From Pachypanchax playfairii (lineage: Eukaryota > Chordata > Actinopteri > Cyprinodontiformes > Aplocheilidae), in NCBI GenBank assembly GCA_006937955.1, contig SSNP01000044.1, positions 781,857-845,856 of the forward strand: DNA of 64,000 nucleotides. Direction: 5' to 3'. How positions within the stretch are numbered: the stretch's first letter is position 1; every line of letters starts with the position of its first letter. Below the pieces are notes generated by a model. The model had not been told where the DNA came from. It searched no databases and was given only the letters and a program-made list of their open reading frames with translations. The position numbers and the translations under genes are program-made. Shown one piece after another: positions 38,471-49,047 of the stretch.

Positions 38471-38889
38471 TTCACACTGAAGTTAATAAAACTTAAATAA
38501 TAAATCCTTGTTTATGCACAACACATTAGATTAAAATATGGGTTTTCTACAAAATGTTGCGGCCTTTGAGTTTGGAAGCACACCTCGTTGTGGGACTTTG
38601 TTAGCTTCATTGGTTCTATGTGAATGACATGAAGTGGGCTAAAGAGATCCTCAATCATGACACAAAACCTACACATTGTCAATTTATTATCTTCAAATAA
38701 CACATTAATGTGTGTTTTTTGGTTTAAATTAATTTTCTTAAGTAGACTTGATGCAGTTATGTCTCACGTTTCCCCTACATAATAAATGTGCTGTATGAAC
38801 ACAGTTTATTTAAGCTTTATCACTGGGATACTTTTAACCAAAAAGTGGCATTACAAGGCTTCAGCTGTATGGAACAGCTAAAGGGCTGA

Positions 38890-39214
38890 TGTAGCCTAGT
38901 GGGGAGGGAGATTGCCTCTTGTCGCTCCAGCGTGTCTACCGGATCTACCGGGAACAAGTATTGTGTCGAAGGTGGCGCGGTTTGGGCTCCAGCTTGTCAT
39001 TTTCGGACTGGTGATGTCTTCAGCTTGAAGTTGGGGTTCTTCTGGTGATTCTAGAAGCTGAGGTGGATTTATTCGACCAGTATCTCCCGTTAGGATCTTC
39101 TGAAAGCAGCAGGGACCAAAATAAAGACGGATTCACCTCATAAAACACACGGTAAGTGTTCTTATCAAAGAAATCGCAATTGGTGAGGGGGGGTCGCGCC
39201 AGTCACAAGTGATA
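38890..39214 (+). other. Possible LTR-like sequence before Tc1 copy A
   Basis: A CG-richer block starting TGTAGCCTAGTGGGG, with AATAAA at 39119 and ending GAAATCGCA followed by TTGGTGAGGGGG, which could be a primer-binding site. No second LTR, gag or pol was found, so this is weak. An exon or promoter relic of another transposon is equally possible. Confidence 0.18.
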
Positions 39215-39216
39215 TA

Positions 39217-40437
39217 CACTCACCGGCCACTTTATTAGGTACACCATGCTAGTAACAGGTTGGACCTCCTTTTGCCTTCAGAACTGCCTCAATTCTTCGT
39301 GGCATAGATTCAACAAGGTGCTGGAAGCATTCCTCAGAGAGTTTGGTCCATATTGACATGATGGCATCACACAGTTGGCGCAGATTTGTCGGCTGCACAT
39401 CCATGATGCGAATCTCCCGTTCCACCACATCCCAAAGATGCTCTATTGGATTGAGATCTGGTGACTGTGGAGGCCATTTGAGTACAGTGAACTCATTGTC
39501 ATGTTCAAGAAACCAGTCCGAGATGATTCCAGCTTTATGACATGGCGCATTATCCTGCTGAAAGTAGCCATCAGAAGTTGGGTACATTGTGGTCATAAAG
39601 GGATGGACATGGTCAGCAACAATACTCAGGTAGGCTGTGGTGTTGTAACGATGCTCAATTGGTACCAAGGGGCCCAAAGAGTGCCAAGAAAATATTGCCC
39701 ACACCATTACACCACCACCACCAGCCTGAACCGTTGATACAAGGCAGGATGGATCTATGCTTTCATGTTGTTGACGCCAAATTCTGACCCTACCATCCGA
39801 ATGTCGCAGCAGAAATCAAGACTCATCAGACCAGGCAACGTTTTTCCAATCTTCTATTGTCCAATTTCGATGAGCTTGTGCAAATTGTAGCCTCAGTTTC
39901 CTGTTCTTAGCTGAAAGGAGTGGCACCCGGCGTGGTCTTCTGCTGCTGTAGCCCATCTGCCTCAAAGTTCGACGTACTGTGCGTTCAGAGATGCTCTTCT
40001 GCCTACCTTGGTTGTAACGAGTGGTTATTTGAGTCACTGTTGCCTTTCTATCAGCTCGAACCAGTCTGGCCATTCTCCTCTGACCTCTGGCATCAACAAG
40101 GCATTTCCGCCCACAGAACCGCCGCTCACTGGATATTTTTTCTTTTTCGGACCATTCTCTGTAAACCCTAGAGATGGTTGTGCGTGAAAATCCCAGTAGA
40201 TCAGCAGTTTCTGAAATACTCAGACCAGCCATTCTGGCACCAACAACCATGCCAAGTTCAAAGTCACTCAAATCACCTTTCTTCCCCATACTGATGCTCG
40301 GTTTGAACTGCAGGAGATTGTCTTGACCATGTGTACATGCCTAAATGCACTGAGTTGCCGCCATGTGATTGGCTGATTAGAAATTAAGTGTTAACGAGCA
40401 GTTGGACAGGTGTACCTAATAAAGTGGCCGGTGAGTG
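39217..40437 (-). mobile_element. Tc1-like transposon copy A, 1221 bp
   Basis: It is bounded by a perfect 29-bp inverted repeat beginning CACTCACCGGCCACTTTATT and flanked by TA at 39215-39216 and 40438-40439. It carries a minus-strand transposase reading frame with one stop. It is 1 bp longer than copy B (58561-59780), which lies in the opposite orientation. This short-armed, widespread fish family differs from the long-armed element at 54479 in length, ends and catalytic spacing. Confidence 0.95.
39249..40289 (-). pseudogene. Tc1/mariner-type transposase (DD36E spacing), one nonsense codon
   Basis: The frame runs 347 codons from ATG at 40289 to the stop at 39249, interrupted only by TGA at codon 158 (39816-39818), directly after the first catalytic motif WSDES. 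Copy B has CGA there, so this is a likely CpG-to-TpG decay. The N terminus (MGKKGDLSDFELG) is followed by a helix-turn-helix (about 12-46), a second DNA-binding part (about 68-115), Asp155, a GGGGVMVW box, QQDNAPCH and SPDLNPIEHLWD. Counting residues between the second Asp and the Glu gives 36, not the 34 of classical Tc1, which fits the DD36E (Incomer) lineage. No other lesion was seen. Confidence 0.92.
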
Positions 40438-41339
40438 TAGATGGCGGATTCGCTCAGTGTTTAGCTGGAAGTCCATGACCATACTTAGCATTTCCAGGGC
40501 AAATCCTGTGATATAATAGTTCAAAAAACATAACAGATAATAGAGAAAACTGAACAGCTTAAAGGTAGTAAAGAGGATTTTGCACCAAATGATCAACAGC
40601 TGTTTATCATTTTTTGTGCGATCGTAAGAAGCGCCTGCGTCAGGATTGTGAATTTGCGTAGGAGCCTCCCCTTCTTTGTTTACTATCAACACCGCTGGAG
40701 TTTTTTGTGGAGCTACAACTTTGTTTCTTTAACCCTCTTGGGACCAAGGGTTTTGGAGAAATAAACCTCGCCTGACTTATTTTTGTTTAAATGCTACTAA
40801 AACACCACCTTTCAATGCCCCATAATGTCCTATACCTTGCTTTTTTTATTTTGAATTGAAATATCATAAACTGCTGTGTAAATGAGGCTCCTTTGCTTGA
40901 AATAAAGAGTATTAGAATAAAAAAAAAAATTAGGCAAAAATTAGAATATCACACTTTATTCAAGAAAAACCCACACTAAATATCAATGAATAAGAAAAAA
41001 AAAAATTTGACAACCGTGCGTCATGCGCAAAAGACAAAGGCTCTGATTGGAACACCGACTTTGACACGACACTGTATCCCTTGTGAATGGGCTAGAGCGA
41101 TGCCGGAACTACCGTCTGAAAGCTTGGATTCTCCCGATTTAGAGGGGGGGAAAGTAAGTTTCTATCTTTTATGGTTCGGAAGCTATGTTCGATTAAACAC
41201 AACAAGGTCCCTGGCATCGTCGACGATGACGGCGTCCCCGTAACGTTAAACATCTCGGAGTCATCAATGGTAAAAGGCTGTTTATTGTAATCCAGTACAA
41301 GTGATGCTCAAGCTGAAATGCTAGTAGCAGGGTGGATAA

Positions 41340-42059
41340 TCACTGTGAAGCCTGGCGCCTGGTTCACACTGCGCATGGAAGCGTCGCTCTGATCCACGTC
41401 GCGGCGTGCTCAGCTTTTCCACTGTTCACACATTAAGGTTAGGTGCGTTCACATTGCCCCACGTATCCAGGCAACAGGGCAGCTAGATTTCATGGAAAGT
41501 CTATGGTACTAAGCAGCAGGTGGGCATCAAGCTGCGCCAAGCTGCCACGCAGCCCATCGCGTGCGTCAGTGCAGCGGGCATCAGTGCGTCCACACAGCTG
41601 CTGCTCAGATGGCCCGTCAAGGCAGCTGCTGCATGAAGTTGGGTAAATTGAACATTGGGACGGCAGACGTGGGGCAGCAACCACTCAGCAACTCTTTGCA
41701 CTGATCACGTCATCAATGCCTCGATCGGCCAGTCGTTCAAATGGAGAAACTGGTCATCGCAGTCTGTAACCACCGCGAACTGTATGACCTGTCTTTCAGT
41801 TTTTTTTATAAGGACAGGAAGAGATCGGACCTCATCTGGAGGAAGATATCAGAGGATATTGGAGTGCCAGGTAAACAGCTTAATACTTTATTTCAACTTT
41901 CTTGTTAGCTTACTCTAGCTAAACCCGACGACGTTGTATAGCTTTATGTATTAAATAAATCCAGGCCACTGTCTCTACATGATCCATCATGTTGTAAATA
42001 ACTAGCAACAGAGAAATCCCCCGCCCGCCTGTGACGTACTGACATACTGACATGACGTG
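41340..42059 (+). mobile_element. Harbinger-like element remnant around the MADF exon
   Basis: CG-rich sequence (GGTTCACACTGCGCATGGAA, GTGCGTTCACATTGCCCCAC) unlike the AT-rich surroundings precedes the MADF exon. No clear inverted ends or 3-bp duplication were found, so the limits are approximate. Confidence 0.4.
41741..41870 (+). pseudogene. MADF-domain exon of a Harbinger-type transposon
   Basis: From the ATG the frame reads MEKLVIAVCNHRELYDLSF, then FYKDRKRSDLIWRKISEDIG, VP, then a consensus donor (CCAG|GTAAAC). This is the N-terminal part of a MADF (Myb/SANT-like) DNA-binding domain, found in the second protein of PIF/Harbinger transposons and in host proteins derived from it. The frame is clean over 43 codons. 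I found no downstream exon; the partial TTAA-flanked copy begins about 190 bp further. Could be a transposon relic or a domesticated exon; the former is likelier in this repeat-dense intron. Confidence 0.65.
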
Positions 42060-42247
42060 CAGACGCAAATTCGACAGATGAATATTAATGAGTTGCTACA
42101 CGAAGCCAGTCGAATCTTGACGCAGATAGACTAAAAGGTCTGTTAATCAGTGTTTCCTGACATTTTTTTAGATATAAAATGTTTCATATTACAGGTTAAT
42201 ACTTAAGAAATAATCACAAAGTCATGAAATTTGTGTGAAATGGCCTC
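42060..42247 (-). mobile_element. TTAA-flanked element, copy 5 (partial)
   Basis: Only the terminal ~190 bp survives, from AATTCGACAGATGAATATTA to GTGTGAAATGGCCTCT next to TTAA (42248-42251). The other half is replaced by the Harbinger-like sequence to its left. Confidence 0.65.
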
Positions 42248-43054
42248 TTAAGCAAAGATGAGGAGTTTTTATAACCATTTGTTCCACTGAACACATTTTA
42301 AAAAATGCTTTTACATGATGAATGAACTAATAAACTATTTGTGCTGCACTCACTTTTTATTTTATGCCATTTTTAGCAGCACTATCTGACACCAGTAACG
42401 ACGTCTAGCAGCTTCACTTGCCTTAACCCAGTGGAAAGAAATGTGGTTAGTCGAGGGTTCCTCTGCAGATGAAAAGGTAAGATACAAAACGTGACTGAGC
42501 TAAAGCACTTGTTTGTCACACAAAACACAGAAATTAGAGAGTCAAAGCAAAGTGACAAGATTAAAGAAGCACCATTTAAACTGGCCTGCTTAAAAAGCTG
42601 ATTAAATGTCAAAGCAAAACTAATTTAGAGCGATTATGGAAAACACGTGTCCTAATGCTTCTTCCTCAGTGGCTTGAGAGAAAGATATGTACAAACGTTG
42701 CAGAAACACTTAACAAGTAAAGAGTTCATCCCGTCTACAATCACCGCAAAATAAAACAGAAAAAAAGATAATGATTCTGATTATTTAGAGGTTGAACCTG
42801 TCATATCAAATGAAACAAAAGGCAGTGTCTTTCAGAAATAAATATATTTTGAAAATGTTTAAATTACTTTAGCAACAAGATACATTTTTAGTTTGATATA
42901 TTCTAAGCTTGTGTTCTACAGATTTTGTTAGCAAAGGGGAGCTCAAAAGATCACATTGGATGTAACATCTTTCTTCATCATCTTTGTAAAACATACTGAA
43001 TGCACATTTGTGATGTGAAAATAAACAGTTCATGATGAATCATTCATACAGATG

Positions 43055-44205
43055 TGCACAATGTGATTGGATCATGCTAAAAGCGTGAAGGCCTGTGCAG
43101 AACAGCTATCTGGGATTCTGCAGCATCTTTTTATCTTTAGCCTTGTACCAAATACATCTCCTCCATTGTCCCCTAGTGACCACAGGCCTGTAACTCAAAC
43201 ATCCAACATCATGAAAGTCTTAGAGAGACTCATGTTGGTCCACCTAAATAAGCAAACAAGCACGTTTCAAGGCAGTTTGTTTATCATTGTGGGGTTATAG
43301 TGGAGGATGCCATCATACACCAGCTTCAACAAACCCACTGTCATCTGGACAAAGCAGGCAGCACTGTGAGGATCATGTTTTTTTATTTCTCCAGTGCCTT
43401 TAACACAACTTAGCCTAGGCTATTGTGTCAAAAACTCCAGAAGACACAGGTGGAGGCCTCCACAATCACCTGGATTAGGGACCACAGTTTGTGAGACTGA
43501 AGAGTTGTACGTCTGACCAGGTGATCAGCAGCATAGGAGCACCACAGGGGACTGTACTCTCACCATTCCTTTACAGGTACAGTACAGCTCAGAGTCCTGT
43601 CATCTGCAAAAATACTCTGATGACTCTGCAAGTGTTGGTGGATCAGAGATGGACAAGAGACTGAGTACAGAGACCTGGTGGACCGCTTTGTGGCCTGGTC
43701 TGGAAACAATCATCTCATCTTGAATGTGAACAAGACAAAGGAGATGATTGTAGATTTTAGGAAGAGCAGCAACATGCCAAAACCCATTTCCATCATTGGA
43801 GAAGAAGTGGAGGTGGTGGAAGAGTATAAATACCTGGTGTTCACCTGGACAACAGACTGAACTGGTGACAACTGTGATGCTGTTTTTAGGAGGGACTGAG
43901 CAGACTGGACTTCTTGAGAAAACTTAGGTGTTTCAATGTTTGCTGCAAGATGTTGAAGATCTTTTAAAAGTCTGTTAGAAAGAGTGTGATTACACCTGCA
44001 GTCACCTGATGGGGGCGGAGCATCAGAATTGAGGTGACTGTCCAAAGGAAGATGCCTTGAAAAATGAAAAACATCGTGAAAGACCTTCACAATCCTCTTC
44101 ACTTCACAGTGTCTTCAATCAGAGACTTCTTCAGATCCAACACAGACCACTACAGGAGATCCTTCCTGTCCACAGCTAGAACATCTATAATGACTCTCTA
44201 AAGAA
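43055..44205 (+). pseudogene. Rex1 LINE reverse transcriptase, several frameshifts
   Basis: Pieces in order: VKACAEQLSGILQHLF (43080), MKVLERLMLVHLN (43212), EDAIIHQLQQTHCHLDKAGS (about 43305), FYFSSAFNT (43381), GAPQGTVLSPF-like decayed (43540), KYSDDSASVGG (about 43606), MDRFVAWSGNNHLILNVNKT (43678), VEVVEEYKYL and a final RYRRSFLST-like block (about 44150). The first catalytic Asp of the FDFSSAF motif reads Tyr (TAT at 43384-43386), so the enzyme was dead even without frameshifts. TTCTCCAGTGCCTTTAACAC is the hallmark Rex1 nucleotide block. Confidence 0.85.
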
Positions 44206-44424
44206 ACACAGAGTTACTAAAACATCAAAATTTTTCCTTTGTGATTAAAAAAGTATAATTAAATTGCAACACTTTGACAAATGGAAGGGGATGCCAGGAT
44301 TGCACCGCTAACCCTCCGATTGGTATACAACTGCTCTTCCTCCTGAGCCACAGCCTCCCTCAGTCTTCATCTATGATCATTAGAACTGGATAATGACTGA
44401 AAGAACAAGAACAAAACCTCATCC

Positions 44425-44550
44425 TTCAGGGAGTGGCTTGGCTTAGAGATAAGATGAGGAGCTCAGTCATCTGGCTGGAGCGTGGAGTAGAGCTGCTGCT
44501 TTTCCACATTGAAAGAAGTCTGGATTGATGGACGGACGGACAGACGGGTG
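44425..44550 (+). pseudogene. Rex3/RTE-type LINE 3' fragment
   Basis: GGCTTAGAGATAAGATGAGG and GAGTAGAGCTGCTGCTTTTC match the same Rex3 segment as at 17520, with a deletion before a short GGAC/CAGAC tail. Confidence 0.65.
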
Positions 44551-44734
44551 GAGTAAACAATGAATCTTCCTACATGGCATAAAATCACTCATTTGCTTTG
44601 TTGCCTTTTTTGCCCTGTTTTTTTGTAGTGAATCAAAACTCCAACTGGATTACACTGGATCCTATTTCTGCTTCTTAAATATATTTAATGTATCTGATCA
44701 CTGGCAGTGTGTCAAGGTACAAAACCTCTCTAGA

Positions 44735-44830
44735 TAAATCGAATCAAATCAAGATTTATTTATGAAGCACATTTCATGCTTACAGCAAGTCAATATGCTT
44801 TTCAACGTGATCTAAAAAACAATCGAAAAT
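44735..44830 (-). repeat. LINE/SINE 3'-end fragment (antisense)
   Basis: AATCAAATCAAGATTTATTT and GAAGCACATTTCATGC look like the reversed 3' end of an L2-type element. Confidence 0.4.
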
Positions 44831-45675
44831 TAAACTAGAAAACATAAAAAGCAAATATGAATTAAATACAAGTGCATAAAATTGTGTATGTACTTGTATA
44901 TCTACCCATGCAAACATACAGACATGCACACACATCTGATTGTAACCAGTAAGGAACAGGTACAGAGAGGCCGACTCACTTTTCTAACCTGTCTATTAAA
45001 ATGTCATGATCTACCAATATTAACAGCAGCACTGTGGTCGAGGAGAACAAGGACAGATATCAATCTGTTTTCCAAGGTTTACATGGTAAGAGATGAAAAA
45101 CCTTATTTTTACTGTTGCACAAGGAAAATGTTTATTTACTCACTCATTTTTGTATCTGTTTAATTCTGCTAAAGGCCATGGGGTAAAGGCGGAGGCAGCA
45201 AAACTATAGAGACAAACTAGCAAAACTTGGGGTACACCCAGGACAGGTTTCAGTCCAATCAAAGGGTCTACAAAAACACAATCATGCAGGCCCCAAAAAA
45301 ATTCTGAATTAATTTGGAGTTGCTACCCAATAAATGTTTTGAATTATTAAAGAAATCCTCCGAAAAGATCCAAATGCATCAGGAGAAAGTCCTGTCTCCA
45401 TAAAAACAGACATAAATTATATATATATTTATTTATTTATTTAAATTTAGAACAAAAAGTAAAGAAACTTTTTATTTTGTCATATTTTGCTGTAACAATT
45501 CTTCCTGGCAATAAATATTATAGCATTTACTTAATCTTTGAATGGTGCCACATTTGTGACGCAGAGTCAAGTATGTGGGATGCGTCCATTAAAAATCTGT
45601 CAAATCTTCCCAGCTAATGCCAAACAGCTTATTCTGCTATTGACTTGTTTGAAGTTTGTTAAATTCAGCTATTTC

Positions 45676-45749
45676 ACACACACACACACGCACACACGCA
45701 CACACGCACACATGCACACACGCACACACGCACACATGCACACACGCAC

Positions 45750-45783
<34 letters not shown>
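45676..45783. repeat. Compound (CA)n microsatellite with CG and TG interruptions
   Basis: CACACA runs are broken by regularly spaced CG and TG steps. The interruption order near its right end (ATG, CG, CG, ATG, CG, CG) recurs in the tract at 46738-46839, showing the two tracts share an origin. Confidence 0.95.
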
Positions 45784-45785
<2 letters not shown>

Positions 45786-46095
45786 GTGTGTTTTGTTATC
45801 CTTATGGGGACCGTCCATTGACTTCCATTGATTTTAGTAACTAGATTTATACCTAACCCAAACCCTTTTCCTAACCTTAACCATTACTGATCTATAACTA
45901 ACCCTAAGACTAACTAAAACTCTATTCACACCATACCTATAAACCTAACCCCTAACCCCAAAAAGGGGAGTCCCCCTCATGGGGACCAGGCTTCGGTCCC
46001 CACAAGAACCCTCGGACCCCAGAAAGATAGTAAAAGTCAGGAAACTGGTCCTCAGGAGGTCAGAAATACAAACCCACACACACACACACACGCAC

Positions 46096-46131
<36 letters not shown>

Positions 46132-46733
46132 GTGTGTTTTGTTATCCTTATGGGGACCGTCCATTGACTTCCATTGATTTTAGTAACTAGATTTATACCT
46201 AACCCAAACCCTTTTCCTAACCTTAACCATTACTGATCTATAACTAACCCTAAGACTAACTAAAACTCTATTCACACCATACCTATAAACCTAACCCCTA
46301 ACCCCAAAAAGGGGAGTCCCCCTCATGGGGACCAGGCTTCGGTCCCCACAAGAACCCTCGGACCCCAGAAAGATAGTAAAAGTCAGGAAACTGGTCCTCA
46401 GGAGGTCAGAAATACAAACCCACACACACACACACACACACACACAAGTGTGTTTTGTTATCCTTATGGGGACCGTCCATTGACTTCCATTGATTTTAGT
46501 AACTAGATTTATACCTAACCCAAACCCTTTTCCTAACCTTAACCATTACTGATCTATAACTAACCCTAAGACTAACTAAAACTCTATTCACACCATACCT
46601 ATAAACCTAACCCCTAACCCCAAAAAGGGGAGTCCCCCTCATGGGGACCAGGCTTCGGTCCCCACAAGAACCCTCGGACCCCAGAAAGATAGTAAAAGTC
46701 AGGAAACTGGTCCTCAGGAGGTCAGAAATACAA

Positions 46734-46774
<41 letters not shown>

Positions 46775-46809
46775 CACACACGCACACACGCACACATGCA
46801 CACACGCAC

Positions 46810-46840
<31 letters not shown>

Positions 46841-47127
46841 AGTGTGTTTTGTTATCCTTATGGGGACCGTCCATTGACTTCCATTGATTTTAGTAACTAG
46901 ATTTATACCTAACCCAAACCCTTTTCCTAACCTTAACCATTACTGATCTATAACTAACCCTAAGACTAACTAAAACTCTATTCACACCATACCTATAAAC
47001 CTAACCCCTAACCCCAAAAAGGGGAGTCCCCCTCATGGGGACCAGGCTTCGGTCCCCACAAGAACCCTCGGACCCCAGAAAGATAGTAAAAGTCAGGAAA
47101 CTGGTCCTCAGGAGGTCAGAAATACAA

Positions 47128-47131
<4 letters not shown>
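45784..47131. repeat. Four 292-bp units separated by CA tracts (tandem array)
   Basis: Units at 45784-46075, 46130-46421, 46446-46737 and 46840-47131 each measure exactly 292 bp and read as identical by eye. Each starts AAGTGTGTTTTGTTATCC and ends AGAAATACAAACCC, and they are separated by CA tracts of 54, 24 and 102 bp, with further tracts before (from about 45676) and after (to 47176). Inside each unit are a perfect 7-bp stem GGGGACC/GGTCCCC with a 7-base loop, a CCCC-AAAAA-GGGG hairpin, degenerate telomere-like CTAACCC runs and a doubled TCCATTGA. Similar CA-associated sequence is common in teleost genomes; I do not know a formal family name. Confidence 0.95.

Positions 47132-47176
<45 letters not shown>
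47132..47176. repeat. (CA)n tract next to INPP5A exon 2 donor
   Basis: A pure CA run that ends 44 bp from the exon 2 splice donor. In the INPP5A transcript it reads (UG)n, a known binding sequence for TDP-43 and CELF proteins. Confidence 0.9.
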
Positions 47177-47180
<4 letters not shown>

Positions 47181-47221
47181 GAACAAAGACCGTTGCATAT
47201 TTAAGACTGTATAGGGCTTAC

Positions 47222-47263
47222 CTGGTATAACTCTCGCAGCCATGTTTTCTGTAGATTTTCAGG
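47222..47263 (-). CDS. INPP5A: INPP5A exon 2 (42 bp, internal coding exon)
   Basis: On the minus strand this reads 14 codons, PENLQKTWLRELYQ, preceded by a pyrimidine-rich acceptor (TTCTCTTTTCAG) and followed by a donor GTAAGCCC. Both boundaries are phase 0. The peptide matches the second coding segment of INPP5A, the type I inositol 5-phosphatase that removes the 5-phosphate of Ins(1,4,5)P3 and Ins(1,3,4,5)P4 at the plasma membrane and so ends calcium signalling. The segment lies near the N terminus, before the metal-binding motifs. The next exon (26301-26401) continues in frame. The 4 x 292-bp CA-flanked array ends 44 bp past the donor, inside intron 2. Numbering as exon 2 assumes the human gene structure. 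Confidence is high because three exons in order give one known protein. Confidence 0.88.
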
Positions 47264-48754
47264 CTGAAAAGAGAAAAACAAATGTCAGCTAAATAATTTT
47301 ATTAAAAACAAGTAACACAAACATTTTGTTAAACTTTTTGTTTTTCATTCCCAAGTTGTAAAGGTGTTGATTTTCTTAAGCTTCAAAACAAATTTCTTCT
47401 CAAACCTTTGGTCACTTTTACAGGTTAAACAGAAAAAATTAACTCATATGAGACATGAATTATATTGATCGGATTAAGAATTATTAATCTGCTAAACACT
47501 GCCTAAATCTATCTGCTGAATACCTAAATAAGACACACAGGTGCATCATTTCCTTTGTAACACCCTTGAGTCTGAGGGGTATTAACAAGCCTCTAATCCA
47601 TCTTTTCACTTGGTTTTGCTTTGCTTGTATCTGACATTCTCTGCTTCATCTCCTGGATTTAAAAAGGCTATTCCTAAACCTGAACTTCATTTAGCCTGAG
47701 CAGTGAAAACAGAGACAGGGCTCTGGGCAGTCGACCATTTAAGGAGAGATCTTACAATGTCGATAACTAAGTCCGATGAACTTGGGTGCGTCTGTGGGGG
47801 AGGGGGACACGAGTCTATAATAAGAATACACAGAAGATTTGCAAGCCGTGCCAATGTTTGTAAAAAGAAAAAAAAAAAAAAGCTTTAATTTCTTATTACA
47901 CATTACTTATTAAATTGTAAAAGGTTTCATAACTTTTTCTAAAGAAAGATAATTTTTGCTTTACATATTGTAACATTTCTGGAATATGTTCCAGGGATGA
48001 AACTCAAATCTGGCATGTTTTCTCATAAAATTATTTCTAGTTTTCATTAATATAAACATCGACACTTTACTTTAGGCAAGAAGTGCATTCTGGTTTCCTT
48101 TGCAATTACTTTACAAGCAGAACCTTTTAAAAGCTGTTAATTGAGTTATATTTACATCCACTTTACAAGTGAAACCATGTTCAGAGATGCAGCAGTGTCT
48201 GGGTCATCCACATCAAAATGTCACTATTAACATTAAGTATGAGGAAACTGAAGCTTCTTGTTAATTTATACTTCCCCCAAGTCATATTTTTGGTCACCAT
48301 GTACCCACACATTTGTAGGTATGTAAAGAAGTTATCGTTTAAAAAAAAAAAAAGGGGTTTCTTGGTCCTTCATTGTTCCCACCATGGCAGCTATACTTTT
48401 AAATTGTCTGCCTTTTCCTTGTATAACAGAAATGTCATGGTTTGTCAATTATCCGTAAATAGTTACTACAGTGTTACATCTCTGTTTAAAATCACGAGGG
48501 CCCAAAATGCTGTGATCATAGGTGTATAATTAAACTGACAGGTGCATTTATTAATCAAGGTGCACGCATATCTCTGATTGCACACATTCATATTTACTCT
48601 AGGGGGCATGGCGAGTGGTAAAACATCTTCTCAGCTTATCTGTACGCTCTTGCTGTGTGTTTGGGGGGTGTTGTGGGTTATTGAGGCAATAACTCTTCTG
48701 ATTGATCTGACTGGTCAGATCTGTTGAGCTGAAAAGTTTACATCTGGTCAGTGG

Positions 48755-49015
48755 GCGAGAGGCGAGGTCACACCTGTACAGGTCACCAATCCATCACAGG
48801 GCCGCATATAGATAGACAACCACTCACATACACACTCACACCTAGGGACAATTTAGAGTTGCCAATTAACCATTAAACATAATTTTGGACTGTGGGAATA
48901 AGCCAGAGTCCCCGGAGAAAACCCATACATGCACAGGGAGAACATGAATGCAGAAAGGTCCCAGCCTAGTTTCAAACCCAGGACCTTCTCGCTTCAAGGC
49001 AACATTGTTACAACA
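48755..49015. repeat. Widespread teleost interspersed repeat fragment
   Basis: AGGTCACACCTGTACAGGTC, CACAGGGCCGCATATAGATA, GGACAATTTAGAGTTGCCAA, TTTTGGACTGTGGGAATAAG and CCCAGGACCTTCTCGCTTCA, in that order, are the hallmark blocks of a very common fish repeat linked to RTE/SINE tails. Family name uncertain. Confidence 0.65.
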
Positions 49016-49047
49016 ACACAACTGTGCAGCCAAGATAAAATGTTTAA

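Larger units (their letters stand above)
26402..47221 (-). other. INPP5A: INPP5A intron 2 (20.8 kb)
   Basis: Bounded by the exon 2 donor and exon 3 acceptor, this intron is transposon-dense, with at least a dozen recognisable insertions listed separately. Stretches where I see no recognisable feature: 26402-27812, 28496-29140, 32114-33147, 34201-34922, 35643-38384, 40438-41740 apart from weak signals, 42252-43054 and 44831-45675. No alternative exon with both splice sites and homology was found. Confidence 0.8.

Noticed and set aside
40384..40692. 102-aa minus-strand ORF beside Tc1 copy A
   Set aside because: Crosses the transposon boundary and has no recognisable domain.
41100..41155. Short frame MPELPSESLDSPDLEGGK ending at GTAAGT
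   Set aside because: Looks like a first exon but no domain and no partner; too short to support.
45784..47131. CRISPR-like regular repeat
   Set aside because: Eukaryotic context, 292-bp units and CA 'spacers' exclude a CRISPR array.
45538..47243. HT- and VC-repeat proteins
   Set aside because: Translations of CA tracts and the 292-bp units.
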